DNA from: Amycolatopsis lexingtonensis
Lineage (GTDB): Bacteria > Actinomycetota > Actinomycetes > Mycobacteriales > Pseudonocardiaceae
DNA: 64,000 nt
Assembly (NCBI RefSeq): GCF_014873755.1
Contig: NZ_JADBEG010000001.1
Span: 8,468,501 to 8,532,500 of the forward strand
Reading direction: 5' to 3'
Each line of letters starts with the position of its first letter. Positions within the stretch are counted from its first letter, which is position 1. Shown piece by piece: positions 43,916-52,145 of this stretch. Under the pieces are notes generated by a model. The model made no database searches and was not told the DNA's origin. It worked only from the letters and a program-made list of their open reading frames with translations. Made by a program: the position numbers and the translations under genes.

Positions 43916-45604
43916 ATGAGCAGGTTCGTGGACACGCTGGTCGCCACCGCGACGGGGCGGGGACAGCAGCGGGGCATGGTCACGGGGGAGCCGAAGGAGC
44001 CGGTCCGGCGGACCTGGGCCGAGGTGCACCAGGAAGCGCGGCGGATCGCCGGCGGGCTGGTGGCCGGCGGGTTCGAACGCGGGGGTGCCGTCGCGGTGCT
44101 GGCCGCGGCGCCGGTGCTGATCGCGCCGACCGTGCAGGCCGTGTGGCTGGCCGGGGGCAGCGTCACCATGCTGCACCAGCCGACGCCGCGCACCGATCTG
44201 GCCGAGTGGGCCGAGGACACCGTGCGGGTGCTCGGCATGATCGGGTCGAACCTGGTGCTGCTGGGCGAGCCGTTCGACCAGCTGGCGCCGGTGCTGGCGG
44301 AGAAGGGCATCGGCTACCGGCTGATCAGCGAGCTGACCGGCGCCGAGCCGCTCGAAGACGTCGTCGTCACCGACGAGGGCGAAACCGCGCTGCTGCAGCT
44401 GACCAGCGGCTCCACCGCCGACCCGAAGGCCGTGCGGATCACCTACGGCAACCTGTACTCCAACGTCAAGGCCATGGTCGACCGCGCGGAGTTCGACTTC
44501 GACGTCGACGTGATGGTGTCCTGGCTGCCGACCTTCCACGACATGGGCATGGTCGGCTTCCTGACCGTGCCGATGACCTTCGGCGTCGAGCTCGTCAAGA
44601 TCACGCCGGTCGAGTTCCTTTCCGGGCCGTTGATCTGGCCCCGGCTGATCACCAAGTACCACGGCACGACCACCGCGGCGCCGAACTTCGCCTACGCGAT
44701 CGTCGGGCGCCGGATGGCCCGCGTCGAGGACGACGACGAGTTCGACCTCTCGAAGCTGCGCATCGCCCTCAACGGTGCCGAGCCCATCGACGAGACCGCC
44801 GTCCAGACGTTCGTCGACGCCGGTGCCCGGTTCAAAATGCCGGCGGAATGCGTCTTCCCGGCCTACGGCATGGCCGAGGCGACCTTGGCCGTCTCGTTCG
44901 CGCCGCTGTTCACCGGGCTGACCCTCGACGTCGTCGAAGCGGACGCGCTCGAAGCCGACAACCGCGCGGTGCCGGTCCCCGAGGGCGACCCGCGGCGCGG
45001 CACCGACGACGTCCGGTCGTTCGCGCTGCTCGGCCGTCCGCTGGACGGGCTCGAGGCGGAGATCGTGAACGAGGCCGGGCAGCGCGTCGGCGACCGCGAA
45101 GTCGGCGAGATCCGGCTGCGCGGCGAGGCCGTGACGCCCGGCTACCTGACGATGGACGGCCCGCTGGCCACGCAGGACGAGAACGGCTGGCTCAACACCG
45201 GCGACCTCGGCTACCTGGTCGACGGCCAGATCGTCATCTGCGGCCGCCGCAAGGACGTCATCATCATGGGCGGCCGCAACCTCTACCCGACGGACATCGA
45301 GCGCGCGGCGACCTCGGTCGAGGGCGTGCGGGCCGGCAACGCGGTGGCGGTCCGGCTCGACGCGGGCAGCCGCCGCGAGCGGTTCGCGGTGGTCGTCGAG
45401 TCGAAGCTGGCGGGCGACGCCGAGGCGGAGAAGGACCTGATGAAGCAGGTCTCGGCCCGGGTCCGCGACGCGGTCGACATGCGCCCGTACGCGGTGGTGG
45501 TGCTCCCGGCGGGCAGCCTGCCGAAGACGCCGTCGGGCAAGGTCAAGCGCGCGGCCACGGCGACCCAGTTCGCGGACAAGATCAAGAAGAACGCCGACGC
45601 CTGA
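43916..45604 (+). CDS. fatty acyl-AMP ligase/acyl-CoA synthetase-like
   Basis: 562 aa ANL enzyme. LLQLTSGSTADPKAVRITYG (P-loop), SWLPTFHDMGMVGFLTVPMT (typical of fatty-acyl-AMP ligases), ECVFPAYGMAEATLAVSFAP, NTGDLGYLVDGQIVICGRRK, C-terminal KTPSGKVKRAATAT. The WLPxxHDMGLV block favours the FAAL branch over CoA ligases. It corresponds by position to M. tuberculosis Rv1013 (annotated Pks16), beside pth and rplY. No PKS or acyl carrier gene is nearby, so its acceptor is unknown. Followed by the family-C palindromes. Confidence 0.88.
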   Translation: MSRFVDTLVATATGRGQQRGMVTGEPKEPVRRTWAEVHQEARRIAGGLVAGGFERGGAVAVLAAAPVLIAPTVQAVWLAGGSVTMLHQPTPRTDLAEWAEDTVRVLGMIGSNLVLLGEPFDQLAPVLAEKGIGYRLISELTGAEPLEDVVVTDEGETALLQLTSGSTADPKAVRITYGNLYSNVKAMVDRAEFDFDVDVMVSWLPTFHDMGMVGFLTVPMTFGVELVKITPVEFLSGPLIWPRLITKYHGTTTAAPNFAYAIVGRRMARVEDDDEFDLSKLRIALNGAEPIDETAVQTFVDAGARFKMPAECVFPAYGMAEATLAVSFAPLFTGLTLDVVEADALEADNRAVPVPEGDPRRGTDDVRSFALLGRPLDGLEAEIVNEAGQRVGDREVGEIRLRGEAVTPGYLTMDGPLATQDENGWLNTGDLGYLVDGQIVICGRRKDVIIMGGRNLYPTDIERAATSVEGVRAGNAVAVRLDAGSRRERFAVVVESKLAGDAEAEKDLMKQVSARVRDAVDMRPYAVVVLPAGSLPKTPSGKVKRAATATQFADKIKKNADA

Positions 45605-45610
45605 CGCGTC

Positions 45611-45662
45611 GCTTTCACGTGAAAGCTCCCACCTGGGGGCGGAGCTTTCACGTGAAAGCTCC
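45611..45662. repeat. paired palindromes GCTTTCACGTGAAAGC (family C)
   Basis: Two perfect 16-bp palindromes at 45611-45626 and 45644-45659, the second extended to 22 bp (45641-45662). They can also pair with each other. They fill the gap between the convergent FadD-like and DivIVA-motif genes and could be a bidirectional terminator; there is no clear T tract. Confidence 0.8.
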
Positions 45663-45665
45663 GCT

Positions 45666-46022
45666 CTAGCGTTGCTGGAGGCGTTCGGCTCGCAGGGTCG
45701 GCGGGGTGGCGCGGTCGGCGGTGGCTTCGGCGGGGGTGCGGGCGCCCGGCAGGTCCGGGGCGTGGCCGGTGCGGGCGGCGAGCTGGTCCTCCACCGAGTC
45801 GAGGAACTCGTCGACTTCGCGTTCGTCGTAGCCGCGCTTGCCGATCAGCGGCTTCGAGAACATCACGTGGTGCACTTCGGCGGCGGTCAGGTCGTCCTCC
45901 TCGGCGAACGTCTTGGCGATCCGCCGGACGAACTCGTCGACCTCGTGCTTCGCGTAGCCACGGCGGCCGATCGGGGCGTTACCGAAGGTGACCTCGGCGA
46001 GGTCTTCGGCGGTGAACGACAT
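45666..46022 (-). CDS. small DivIVA-motif protein
   Basis: 118 aa from ATG 46022 (GGAGAG upstream). Two copies of a DivIVA-type signature: [19 protein letters not shown] (~13-31) and [19 protein letters not shown] (~54-72). In DivIVA/Wag31 this F-x3-x-G-RGY-x3-EVD-x-F segment is the membrane-binding N-terminus, normally present once. There is no long coiled coil. The protein may mark polar or septal membrane. Partner of the related gene at 46193. Confidence 0.8.
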   Translation of the reverse strand: MSFTAEDLAEVTFGNAPIGRRGYAKHEVDEFVRRIAKTFAEEDDLTAAEVHHVMFSKPLIGKRGYDEREVDEFLDSVEDQLAARTGHAPDLPGARTPAEATADRATPPTLRAERLQQR

Positions 46023-46192
46023 GCAACTCTCCGATTCCGGGGTTGGGCGGTGCGAACTGCCGTACACCGTCCTAGTCCGCGAACAGGCTCCCCCGGAAGG
46101 GGTGGACCTCGAAGCTCACCCCGACGGGCGGACGCCGTCCGCCTGTGAGTGAGCCGGGACTACGCAGCGCTGTGTGGCCGGTTTCACACCGC

Positions 46193-46507
46193 TCAGGTGC
46201 GGCCGAACCACTTCCGCGGGCCCTGCGGACGCTGCTCCTCGACCACCGGCCGCGGGTTGCGCAGCTCCACCAGAGCCGCCTCGGCCTCGTCCAGGAACAG
46301 GTCGACCTGGGCCTGGTCGTAGCTGCGCATGCCGACCGGCATGATCGTGAACTCGACGTAGTGGATGTCGTCCGCGGTCAGGATGTTGCGGCCGGACAGC
46401 GCCTCGGCGATCAGGTCGAGGAACGCGTCGACCTCGTCCTCGTTGTAGCCGCGACGGCCGAACCGGGGTTTGCCGAAAGCGATCGCCCGGACTTCGTCAG
46501 GGGTCAT
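46193..46507 (-). CDS. small DivIVA-motif protein
   Basis: 104 aa. Two DivIVA-type signatures: [19 protein letters not shown] (~11-29) and [19 protein letters not shown] (~53-71), the second less conserved. C-terminus [15 protein letters not shown]. It is same-strand with, and 170 bp upstream of, the similar 118-aa gene. A paralogous pair is likely. Lies 21 bp after pth's stop, so it may be cotranscribed as the downstream of pth or have its own promoter. Confidence 0.8.
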   Translation of the reverse strand: MTPDEVRAIAFGKPRFGRRGYNEDEVDAFLDLIAEALSGRNILTADDIHYVEFTIMPVGMRSYDQAQVDLFLDEAEAALVELRNPRPVVEEQRPQGPRKWFGRT

Positions 46508-46528
46508 GGCTTCACCATCCCACCCATG

Positions 46529-47122
46529 TCAGCCCGCGTGGAAGGCGTTTTGCGCGGCCGCCAGGCCGGTGCCGACGAGTGCCTCGGTCGCGTCCGCGCA
46601 CCGGTCCACCTCGAACGGGAGCTCCTTGCGCTCGACCGTCGAGAAGTCCTTCAGCACGAAGTCCGCCGGGTCCTGGCGGCCGGGCGGGCGGCCGATGCCG
46701 AAGCGCACGCGGTAGTAGTCACGGGTGCCCATCGACTTCGTGATCGAGCGGAGTCCATTGTGGCCGTTGTCGCCGCCGCCGAACTTCAGCTTCAGCGCGC
46801 CGAAATCGACGTCCAGCTCGTCGTGCACCACCACGACACCGGTCGGCGGCACCTTGTAGAACCGCGCCGCGCCGACCACCGGGCCGCCGGAGAGGTTCAT
46901 GTACGAGCGCGGCTTCACCAGCACGACGCGGCGGCCGGCCAGCCGGCCTTCGAGGACTTCGCCGCCGGTCTTGTGCGTCTTGAACTTGCCCCCGATGCGG
47001 GCGGCCAGCTCGTCCAGCACCATGAAACCGACATTGTGCCGGTTTCCGGCGTACTGGGGCCCTGGATTGCCAAGGCCGGCGAGCAGAATCAGCTCGCCGG
47101 CCCCGGGTACGTCTTCGGTCAC
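46529..47122 (-). CDS. pth: peptidyl-tRNA hydrolase
   Basis: 197 aa from GTG 47122. [20 protein letters not shown] with catalytic His, [37 protein letters not shown] and [20 protein letters not shown] (all Pth signatures). Releases tRNA from stalled peptidyl-tRNA. TACCGT at 47129-47134, 6 nt upstream, indicates a leaderless start. Downstream of rplY on the same strand as in M. tuberculosis (Rv1014c-Rv1015c). Confidence 0.95.
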   Translation of the reverse strand: MTEDVPGAGELILLAGLGNPGPQYAGNRHNVGFMVLDELAARIGGKFKTHKTGGEVLEGRLAGRRVVLVKPRSYMNLSGGPVVGAARFYKVPPTGVVVVHDELDVDFGALKLKFGGGDNGHNGLRSITKSMGTRDYYRVRFGIGRPPGRQDPADFVLKDFSTVERKELPFEVDRCADATEALVGTGLAAAQNAFHAG

Positions 47123-47128
47123 GCGGAA

Positions 47129-47134
47129 ACGGTA
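47129..47134 (-). promoter_or_regulatory. -10 hexamer TACCGT of pth
   Basis: TACCGT (minus strand) ends 6 nt before GTG 47122, in the 64-bp gap after rplY. Confidence 0.5.
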
Positions 47135-47186
47135 ACAGTGGAGCGAAGCTCCTCCGTTGAGGGTGGTGGCGGGGAGGAAGGCGGAG

Positions 47187-47789
47187 CTATTCGGCGGCTT
47201 CGGCCGACTCTTCGCCCGCTTCGTCGGCCTCGTCGCCGGCCTCTTCACGCTGCGGCTCGTTGACGGCCACGACCAGCGACTCGGGGTCGGTGACCAGGGT
47301 GGCGCCGGCGGGCAGCTCGACCTGGCCCGCGAGGACCTGGGAGCCGATCTCGAGGCCCTCGATCGAGACCTCGAACTGCTCGGGGATGTGCAGCGCCTCG
47401 ACCTCGACCTGCAGGGTGTCGACGTCCTGGTTGACCAGGCCGCCGGGGCCGGGGTTGCCGGTGACGACGACGGGGACGTCGACGACGATCTTCTCGCCGC
47501 GCTTCACGACCAGCAGGTCGACGTGCTCGATGTAGTTCTTGAGCGGGTGCACGACGATGGTCTTCGTCAGCGCGAGCTCGTCGGAGCCCTCGATGGCGAG
47601 GGTGATGACGGCGTTCGAGCCGTTCTCGCGCACGACGCGGGCGAACTCGATGGCCGGCAGCGCGAAGTGCCGCGGGTCCGAGCCGTGGCCGTACAGCACG
47701 GCGGGGATCTTGCCGGCGCGACGCGTGCGACGCGCGGCGCCCTTGCCGAACTCGGTGCGCGGCTCGACGGACAGACGTACCTCGGACAC
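47187..47789 (-). CDS. rplY: 50S ribosomal protein L25/general stress protein Ctc
   Basis: 200 aa, so the long CTC/TL5 form: L25 N-domain ([40 protein letters not shown]) and a C-terminal β-domain, with an acidic tail ([19 protein letters not shown]). Binds 5S rRNA in the large subunit. GTG 47789 with AAGGAG 8 nt upstream. The likely promoter (TACACT, minus strand 47986-47991) would leave a ~190-nt leader, unusual in this window. Confidence 0.93.
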   Translation of the reverse strand: MSEVRLSVEPRTEFGKGAARRTRRAGKIPAVLYGHGSDPRHFALPAIEFARVVRENGSNAVITLAIEGSDELALTKTIVVHPLKNYIEHVDLLVVKRGEKIVVDVPVVVTGNPGPGGLVNQDVDTLQVEVEALHIPEQFEVSIEGLEIGSQVLAGQVELPAGATLVTDPESLVVAVNEPQREEAGDEADEAGEESAEAAE

Positions 47790-48136
47790 GGTGTGGCACT
47801 CCTTCAAATCACGAACATGGTGCGGGAGACAGCATGCTGCGGCGGGGATGCTTGCGTTGTTCTGTTCAGGCGGTTGCGTTCGGCGGCGAGTTTCGGGCGT
47901 GCACGACAGCCGGGGCTACTCGAGCCGCCGCGTCGATCACGCCGGGCACCCCAGAAGGGCCCCGCCTCGCCGAGACAACCTCAAGAGTGTAAACCAACCT
48001 CATCACGGTGGGTTGCGGCGGGGGCACCGGCCAGGCTAGAACCCTCCTGAACCCCGGTGCGTGACGACACAAATCCGGTGGCGCGACTTCACCGGCCGAG
48101 GTGCACTCGGGCGCAACGCTAGAGCGAGGGGCGGCA
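47790..48136. other. 347-bp divergent gap, rplY leader and lipoprotein promoter
   Basis: On the minus strand TACACT (47986-47991) is a possible -10 for rplY, leaving a long leader. No aptamer, tRNA or ORF with good support is seen in either direction. The plus-strand promoter of the lipoprotein gene is not clear; AGGGGCGG precedes its ATG. Confidence 0.4.
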
Positions 48137-49252
48137 ATGCGGGCTGGACGGGGCATGGCGGCGGCGGTGCTGCTGCTGGGCGGACTGCTGGCCGGCTGCC
48201 AGGTGGCGGTCCCCGGCAGCGCCGGCGTCTCCGCGGCCGACCGGCAGACGGCGGAGCACCGCGCCGAGCAGCGCACCGCGGTCGACGCCGCGCTGACCGC
48301 GCTGGGCCAGGCGCCCGCGCTCGCGCTCAAGGCCACGGTCAAGGGCGCCGAGCAGCAGTTCCGGGTCACCCGCGGCGGCACCGCCGTCGGCGGCGTGCCG
48401 CTCGAAGGCGGGGTCGTGCAGGTCGCGGCCGTCGGCGGCGAGTTCTACCTCCAGGCCGACGCCGACTACTGGAAGGCGCACGCGATCGACGAGGGCACGC
48501 AGTTCGGCACGAGCTGGGTGCGCTCGCTCGGCTCCGAGCTGCCGCTGGACCCGGCGGCCCGGTTCGCCCCGGCCGCGCTCGCCGACGGCCTGCGCAAGGC
48601 GCTGCCCGGCCTGGACCGGCTGGGTGAGCCGGTCAAGGCGAAGCTCGCGGACGGCACCGAGGTCTACCAGCTCGGCGCCGCGCCGAGCGTGTTGCGCGTG
48701 ACCACGGCCAAGCCGAACCGCGTCGTCAGCTTCGCGCCGGCGCTGCTCGACCCGCAGGCCGGGCCGAAGTACGGCGCCGAGTTCCAGGTCGCCGCGCTCG
48801 CCGGGGACGCGCTGAAGACGTTCCACGCCGACCTCGACGCCACCGTCGGCGCGCTCGGCTCGCCGTTCGAGGGCCTGGTCCAGGCCAGCGCCGTGGTCAC
48901 CAACGACAAGCTCGACTGCAAGGACTTCGTCGGCTCCTGCACGACGACGGTCGACGTCTCCACCAGTGTGGTCGGCTCGCCGGCCTCGGGTGGGAAGAGC
49001 GTCGTGCACATCAACCTCTCGGTCGAGGTGAGCGCCGATTCGCTCGGCGCGCAGACGTGCACGACCGCGGCCGACGCCGAGCCGTACGCGACGGTCAAGA
49101 TGTCCTGCACGGTCAAGTTCAAGCTGCCCAACAAGACGGCCAGCTACCAGGTCCTGTCGAAGCCGAACGCGACCGCGGAGGTCCGTGCGGCGCTCGACGC
49201 CAACGCCGTGAAGCAGAAGGTGGCCGCGGAGTTCGCCGGCCTGGGCGGCTGA
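48137..49252 (+). CDS. putative lipoprotein, unknown function
   Basis: 371 aa. Lipobox LLAGC with Cys 21 after a short hydrophobic signal, so exported and lipid-anchored. Mature part is repetitive α/β (DADYWKAHAIDEGTQFGTSW; ALKTFHADLDATVGALGSPF) and ends with a Cys-containing β-rich domain (DKLDCKDFVGSCTTTVDVST, KMSCTVKFKLPNKTASYQV). The first half is reminiscent of LppX/LprG-like sensors of lipids, but I cannot confirm this. It takes the place of lpqT (Rv1016c) in the conserved order, though opposite in strand and different in sequence. Confidence 0.7.
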   Translation: MRAGRGMAAAVLLLGGLLAGCQVAVPGSAGVSAADRQTAEHRAEQRTAVDAALTALGQAPALALKATVKGAEQQFRVTRGGTAVGGVPLEGGVVQVAAVGGEFYLQADADYWKAHAIDEGTQFGTSWVRSLGSELPLDPAARFAPAALADGLRKALPGLDRLGEPVKAKLADGTEVYQLGAAPSVLRVTTAKPNRVVSFAPALLDPQAGPKYGAEFQVAALAGDALKTFHADLDATVGALGSPFEGLVQASAVVTNDKLDCKDFVGSCTTTVDVSTSVVGSPASGGKSVVHINLSVEVSADSLGAQTCTTAADAEPYATVKMSCTVKFKLPNKTASYQVLSKPNATAEVRAALDANAVKQKVAAEFAGLGG

Positions 49253-49350
49253 GCTGGACACCTACCCGGGGGTGCGTTGCTCCCGTTGAAGTAGGTGATC
49301 TTCCGTTCTTACGATCGGCCTCGAAGGCCGAATTCGAACGAGGAGATCCC

Positions 49351-49992
49351 ATGGCCAAGCTGGTGGTTTTCGGAGCGACGGGGTACGCGGGCGGCAAGAT
49401 CAGCGCGGAGGCGCTGCGCCGCGGGCACGAGGTCGTCGGCGTCGCGCGCAACGAGGGCTCGGTGCCCGAGGGCGTCGAGGCGCGGCAGGGCTCGCTGCAC
49501 GACGAGGAGTTCGTCGCGCAGCTCGCCAAGGAGGCGGACGTGCTCGTGGTCGCGACGCCGGCCCGCGCGATCGACGGCAAGAAGCTGATCGACGCGGTGC
49601 CCGGGCTGGTCCGCGCCGCGCGCGAGAACGGCGCCCGGCTGTCGTTCGTGGGCGGGGCGTCGAGCCTGCTCGTCGCCGAGGGCGGCCCGCGCCTGTTCGA
49701 CACCCCGGAGTTCCCGGACGAGTACAAGGAAGAGGCGGGCAACCACGCCGAGGTGCTGTACCTGCTGCGCGAGCAGCCGGAAGACCTCGACTGGTTCTAC
49801 GTCAGCCCCGCCGCCGAGTTCGGCGCCTGGGTGCCGGGCGAGCGCACCGGGAAGTTCCGCCTCGGCGGCGACGTCCTGGTGACCGACGAGAACGGCAAGT
49901 CCTTCATCGGCGGCGACGACTACGCGATCGCGTACGTCGACGAGATCGAGCAGCCGAAGCACCGCCGCGCGCGCTTCACGGTCGCTTACTGA
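49351..49992 (+). CDS. NAD(P)H-binding flavin reductase-like/atypical SDR protein
   Basis: 213 aa. N-terminal Rossmann KLVVFGATGYAGGKISAEAL (GxTGxxG), then VLVVATPARAI, SFVGGASSLLVAEGGPRLFD and a C-terminal YAIAYVDEIEQPKHRRARFT. Pattern of YwnB/BLVRB-type NmrA-like reductases, with no Tyr-Lys SDR pair. RBS AGGAG. The 3' end overlaps the convergent LLM oxidoreductase by 17 bp. Confidence 0.88.
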   Translation: MAKLVVFGATGYAGGKISAEALRRGHEVVGVARNEGSVPEGVEARQGSLHDEEFVAQLAKEADVLVVATPARAIDGKKLIDAVPGLVRAARENGARLSFVGGASSLLVAEGGPRLFDTPEFPDEYKEEAGNHAEVLYLLREQPEDLDWFYVSPAAEFGAWVPGERTGKFRLGGDVLVTDENGKSFIGGDDYAIAYVDEIEQPKHRRARFTVAY

Positions 49993-50851
49993 GTTCCTCG
50001 ATCACCGGGGCGAACGTTTCGAGCGCCGTCTCGAACACGCTGATGTAGGTGAAGCCGTAGCGTTCGCGCCGCTCCACCAGCTGCCCGGCGATCTCCTCGA
50101 CCGTGCCCAGCAACAGCTGCGGCGCGTCGAGGAGTTCGCCGGCGTCGGCGACGGCACTGCGCTCCGTTTTTTCGTGCCACGCCTCGGCGGCCGCGCGCCG
50201 GTCGCCGGTGATTTCGACGTGCTGGACCAGCATGTTGTACTCGACTTCGCGGTTCGCTTTCCGGCGGAAGTAGGCAACCCGTTCGTCGAGCGCTTCGGCG
50301 TTGTCGAGCTTGAAGGTGCCCGGCGGTTTCCCGGGCTGCTGCCGGAGCCCGGCGAACCCGACGACGTCCGCGTGTTCCGCGGCCAGGCCGAGCACGCCGT
50401 CGCTGTTGCCCGCGATGAGCAGGCGGGGCATCGGAATACCCTCGGCTTCGAAGTGCTTCCGCAGGTGGCCGATGCTTTCGCCGAGGTAGTCGATCCGTTC
50501 GGAAGCCTTGTGCCACGGCAGCCCGGCGGCGTCGAATTCGGCTTTCATGTGCCCGGACCCGAGCCCGAGGTCGAGCCTGCCGTCGAGCAGCGCGGCCGTC
50601 GAAGACGCTTCCCGCGCGAAGAGCGCGTGGTTGTAGAACGGCACGTTGGAAACGAGGGTCCCGAGCCGCGGCCGTTCGGTGACGGCCCCGGCCATCGCGA
50701 GCACCGGAAACGGCGCCAGCCGCCCGTTCCCGAGGTGGTCGGGCACGGTGATGACGTCGTAGCCGAGTTCTTCGGCTCGACGGCACCGCTCGATCCACGT
50801 TTTCCGGTCGCTGATTCCGCGGAGGCTCACCCCGAATTTGAATTTCCCCAT
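49976..50851 (-). CDS. LLM-class F420-dependent oxidoreductase
   Basis: 291 aa luciferase-like monooxygenase fold. GYDVITVPDHLGNGRLAPFP, RLGTLVSNVPFYNHALFARE, LDLGLGSGHMKAEFDAAGLP, and C-terminal LLGTVEEIAGQLVERRERYG. Actinobacterial members of this MSMEG_2516-type group use F420H2. Substrate unknown. ATG 50851; a GTG 6-9 bp upstream also possible. It is upstream of repeats that separate it from prs. Confidence 0.88.
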   Translation of the reverse strand: MGKFKFGVSLRGISDRKTWIERCRRAEELGYDVITVPDHLGNGRLAPFPVLAMAGAVTERPRLGTLVSNVPFYNHALFAREASSTAALLDGRLDLGLGSGHMKAEFDAAGLPWHKASERIDYLGESIGHLRKHFEAEGIPMPRLLIAGNSDGVLGLAAEHADVVGFAGLRQQPGKPPGTFKLDNAEALDERVAYFRRKANREVEYNMLVQHVEITGDRRAAAEAWHEKTERSAVADAGELLDAPQLLLGTVEEIAGQLVERRERYGFTYISVFETALETFAPVIEELSKRP

Positions 50852-50924
50852 GAATGGCACGTTAGCGGCGGGCGGGTGGGGAGGGGACCGCCTTTCGCTA
50901 GGGGCGAATACTCCTGGTGGTGCC

Positions 50925-50970
50925 GTGAACGACGCATTCAGGACGCGGGCGCTGTGAATGGGTCGTTCAC
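50925..50970. repeat. variant palindrome of family A
   Basis: GTGAACGACGCATTCA (50925-50940) and TGAATGGGTCGTTCAC (50955-50970) form a 16-bp inverted repeat with one mismatch. It keeps the GAATG/CATTC ends of family A with a GTGAACGAC extension. It is in the 313-bp gap 50852-51164 that also holds a true family-A copy and the prs terminator. Confidence 0.7.
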
Positions 50971-51016
50971 GTATTTTGCCTGATGCCGGGCCCGAAACGT
51001 CCGGAAAGCCGCCGGG

Positions 51017-51090
51017 GTGGGCCTGCGAGGTCCTGAATGAGTCATTCAGGACTTCCGAAGACCTGAATGACTCATTCAAGACGTCGGGGC
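51017..51090 (-). repeat. paired-palindrome intergenic repeat, family A copy 2
   Basis: TCCTGAATGAGTCATTCAGG at 51031-51050 (perfect palindrome to 51051) and CTGAATGACTCATTCAAG at 51063-51080. Read on the minus strand it aligns with copies 1 and 3, including flanking CGACGTCTTGAATGA. It lies after the LLM gene's promoter side and beyond the prs 3' end. Confidence 0.8.
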
Positions 51091-51119
51091 GGGCCCGCTG
51101 CCGGACCACAGGCAGCGGA

Positions 51120-51151
51120 AAGCCCGCCCACCCCGAAGGGTGAGCGGGCTT
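51120..51151 (-). terminator. prs terminator
   Basis: AAGCCCGC/GCGGGCTT with an inner ACCC/GGGT stem and GAAG-type loop (51120-51151), 14 bp after the prs stop; on the minus strand it is followed by TTCC. Confidence 0.75.
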
Positions 51152-51164
51152 CCGGTCGAAATCC

Positions 51165-52145
51165 TCAGGCGTTGCCGTCGAACAGCGAAGTCACCGAGCC
51201 GTCCTCGAAGACCTGCTGGATGGCCTCCGCCAGCATCGGGGCGATCGACAGCACCGTCAGCCCGGGGAACCGCTTCTCCTCCGGGATCGGCAGCGAGTTC
51301 GTCACGATGACCTCGCGCGCCTTGCACTGCGAAAGCCGCTCGGTCGCCGGGTCGGACAGGATGCCGTGGGTCGTCGCGATGACGACGTCCGCCGCGCCCT
51401 CGTCGATCAGGGCCTCGGTGGCCTTCACGATCGTGCCGCCGGTGTCGATCATGTCGTCGATCAGGACGCAGAGCTTGCCCTCGACCTTGCCGACCACGCG
51501 GTTGGCCACGGCCTGGTTGGGCTTGTCCGGGTCGCGCGTCTTGTGGATGAACGCGATCGGCCGGTCGCCCAGCTGCTGCGCCCACTTCTCCGCCAGCCGC
51601 ACGCGGCCCGAGTCCGGCGAGACGACCGTGATGTCGGCGTCGCCGTAGGTGGCCTTGATGTGGTCGGCCAGCACGGTCTGGGCCATCAGGTGGTCGACCG
51701 GGCCGTCGAAGAAGCCCTGGATCTGCGCGGTGTGCAGGTCGACGGTCATGATCCGGTCGGCCCCCGCGGTCTTGAACAGGTCCGCGATCAGCCGCGCCGA
51801 GATGGGCTCGCGGCCCTTGTGCTTCTTGTCCTGGCGCGCGTACGGGTAGAACGGCATCACCACGGTGATCCGCTTCGCGCTCGCCCGCTTGAGCGCGTCC
51901 ACCATGATCAGCTGCTCCATCACGTACTCGTTGATGGGCGTGGTGTGCGCCTGGATGACGAAGGCGTCGGTGCCGCGGACGGACTCCTCGAACCGGACGA
52001 ACAGCTCGCCGTTGGCGAACGTGTGCGCCGTCTGCGGGGTGATCGTCACGTTGAGGTGCTTGGCCACCTCTTCGGCGAGCTCCTGGTGCGCGCGTCCGGA
52101 GAAGAGCATCAGATTCTTCTTCGGCGTGCCTTGCTTCGGACTCAT
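51165..52145 (-). CDS. prs: ribose-phosphate pyrophosphokinase
   Basis: 326 aa PRPP synthase. ATP site [20 protein letters not shown], flexible loop [31 protein letters not shown], and the PRPP-binding [16 protein letters not shown]. Makes PRPP from ribose-5-phosphate and ATP for nucleotides, His, Trp and decaprenyl-phosphoryl arabinose. Its ATG overlaps the glmU stop by 4 bp, so glmU-prs is one operon (Rv1018c-Rv1017c in M. tuberculosis). Confidence 0.97.
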   Translation of the reverse strand: MSPKQGTPKKNLMLFSGRAHQELAEEVAKHLNVTITPQTAHTFANGELFVRFEESVRGTDAFVIQAHTTPINEYVMEQLIMVDALKRASAKRITVVMPFYPYARQDKKHKGREPISARLIADLFKTAGADRIMTVDLHTAQIQGFFDGPVDHLMAQTVLADHIKATYGDADITVVSPDSGRVRLAEKWAQQLGDRPIAFIHKTRDPDKPNQAVANRVVGKVEGKLCVLIDDMIDTGGTIVKATEALIDEGAADVVIATTHGILSDPATERLSQCKAREVIVTNSLPIPEEKRFPGLTVLSIAPMLAEAIQQVFEDGSVTSLFDGNA

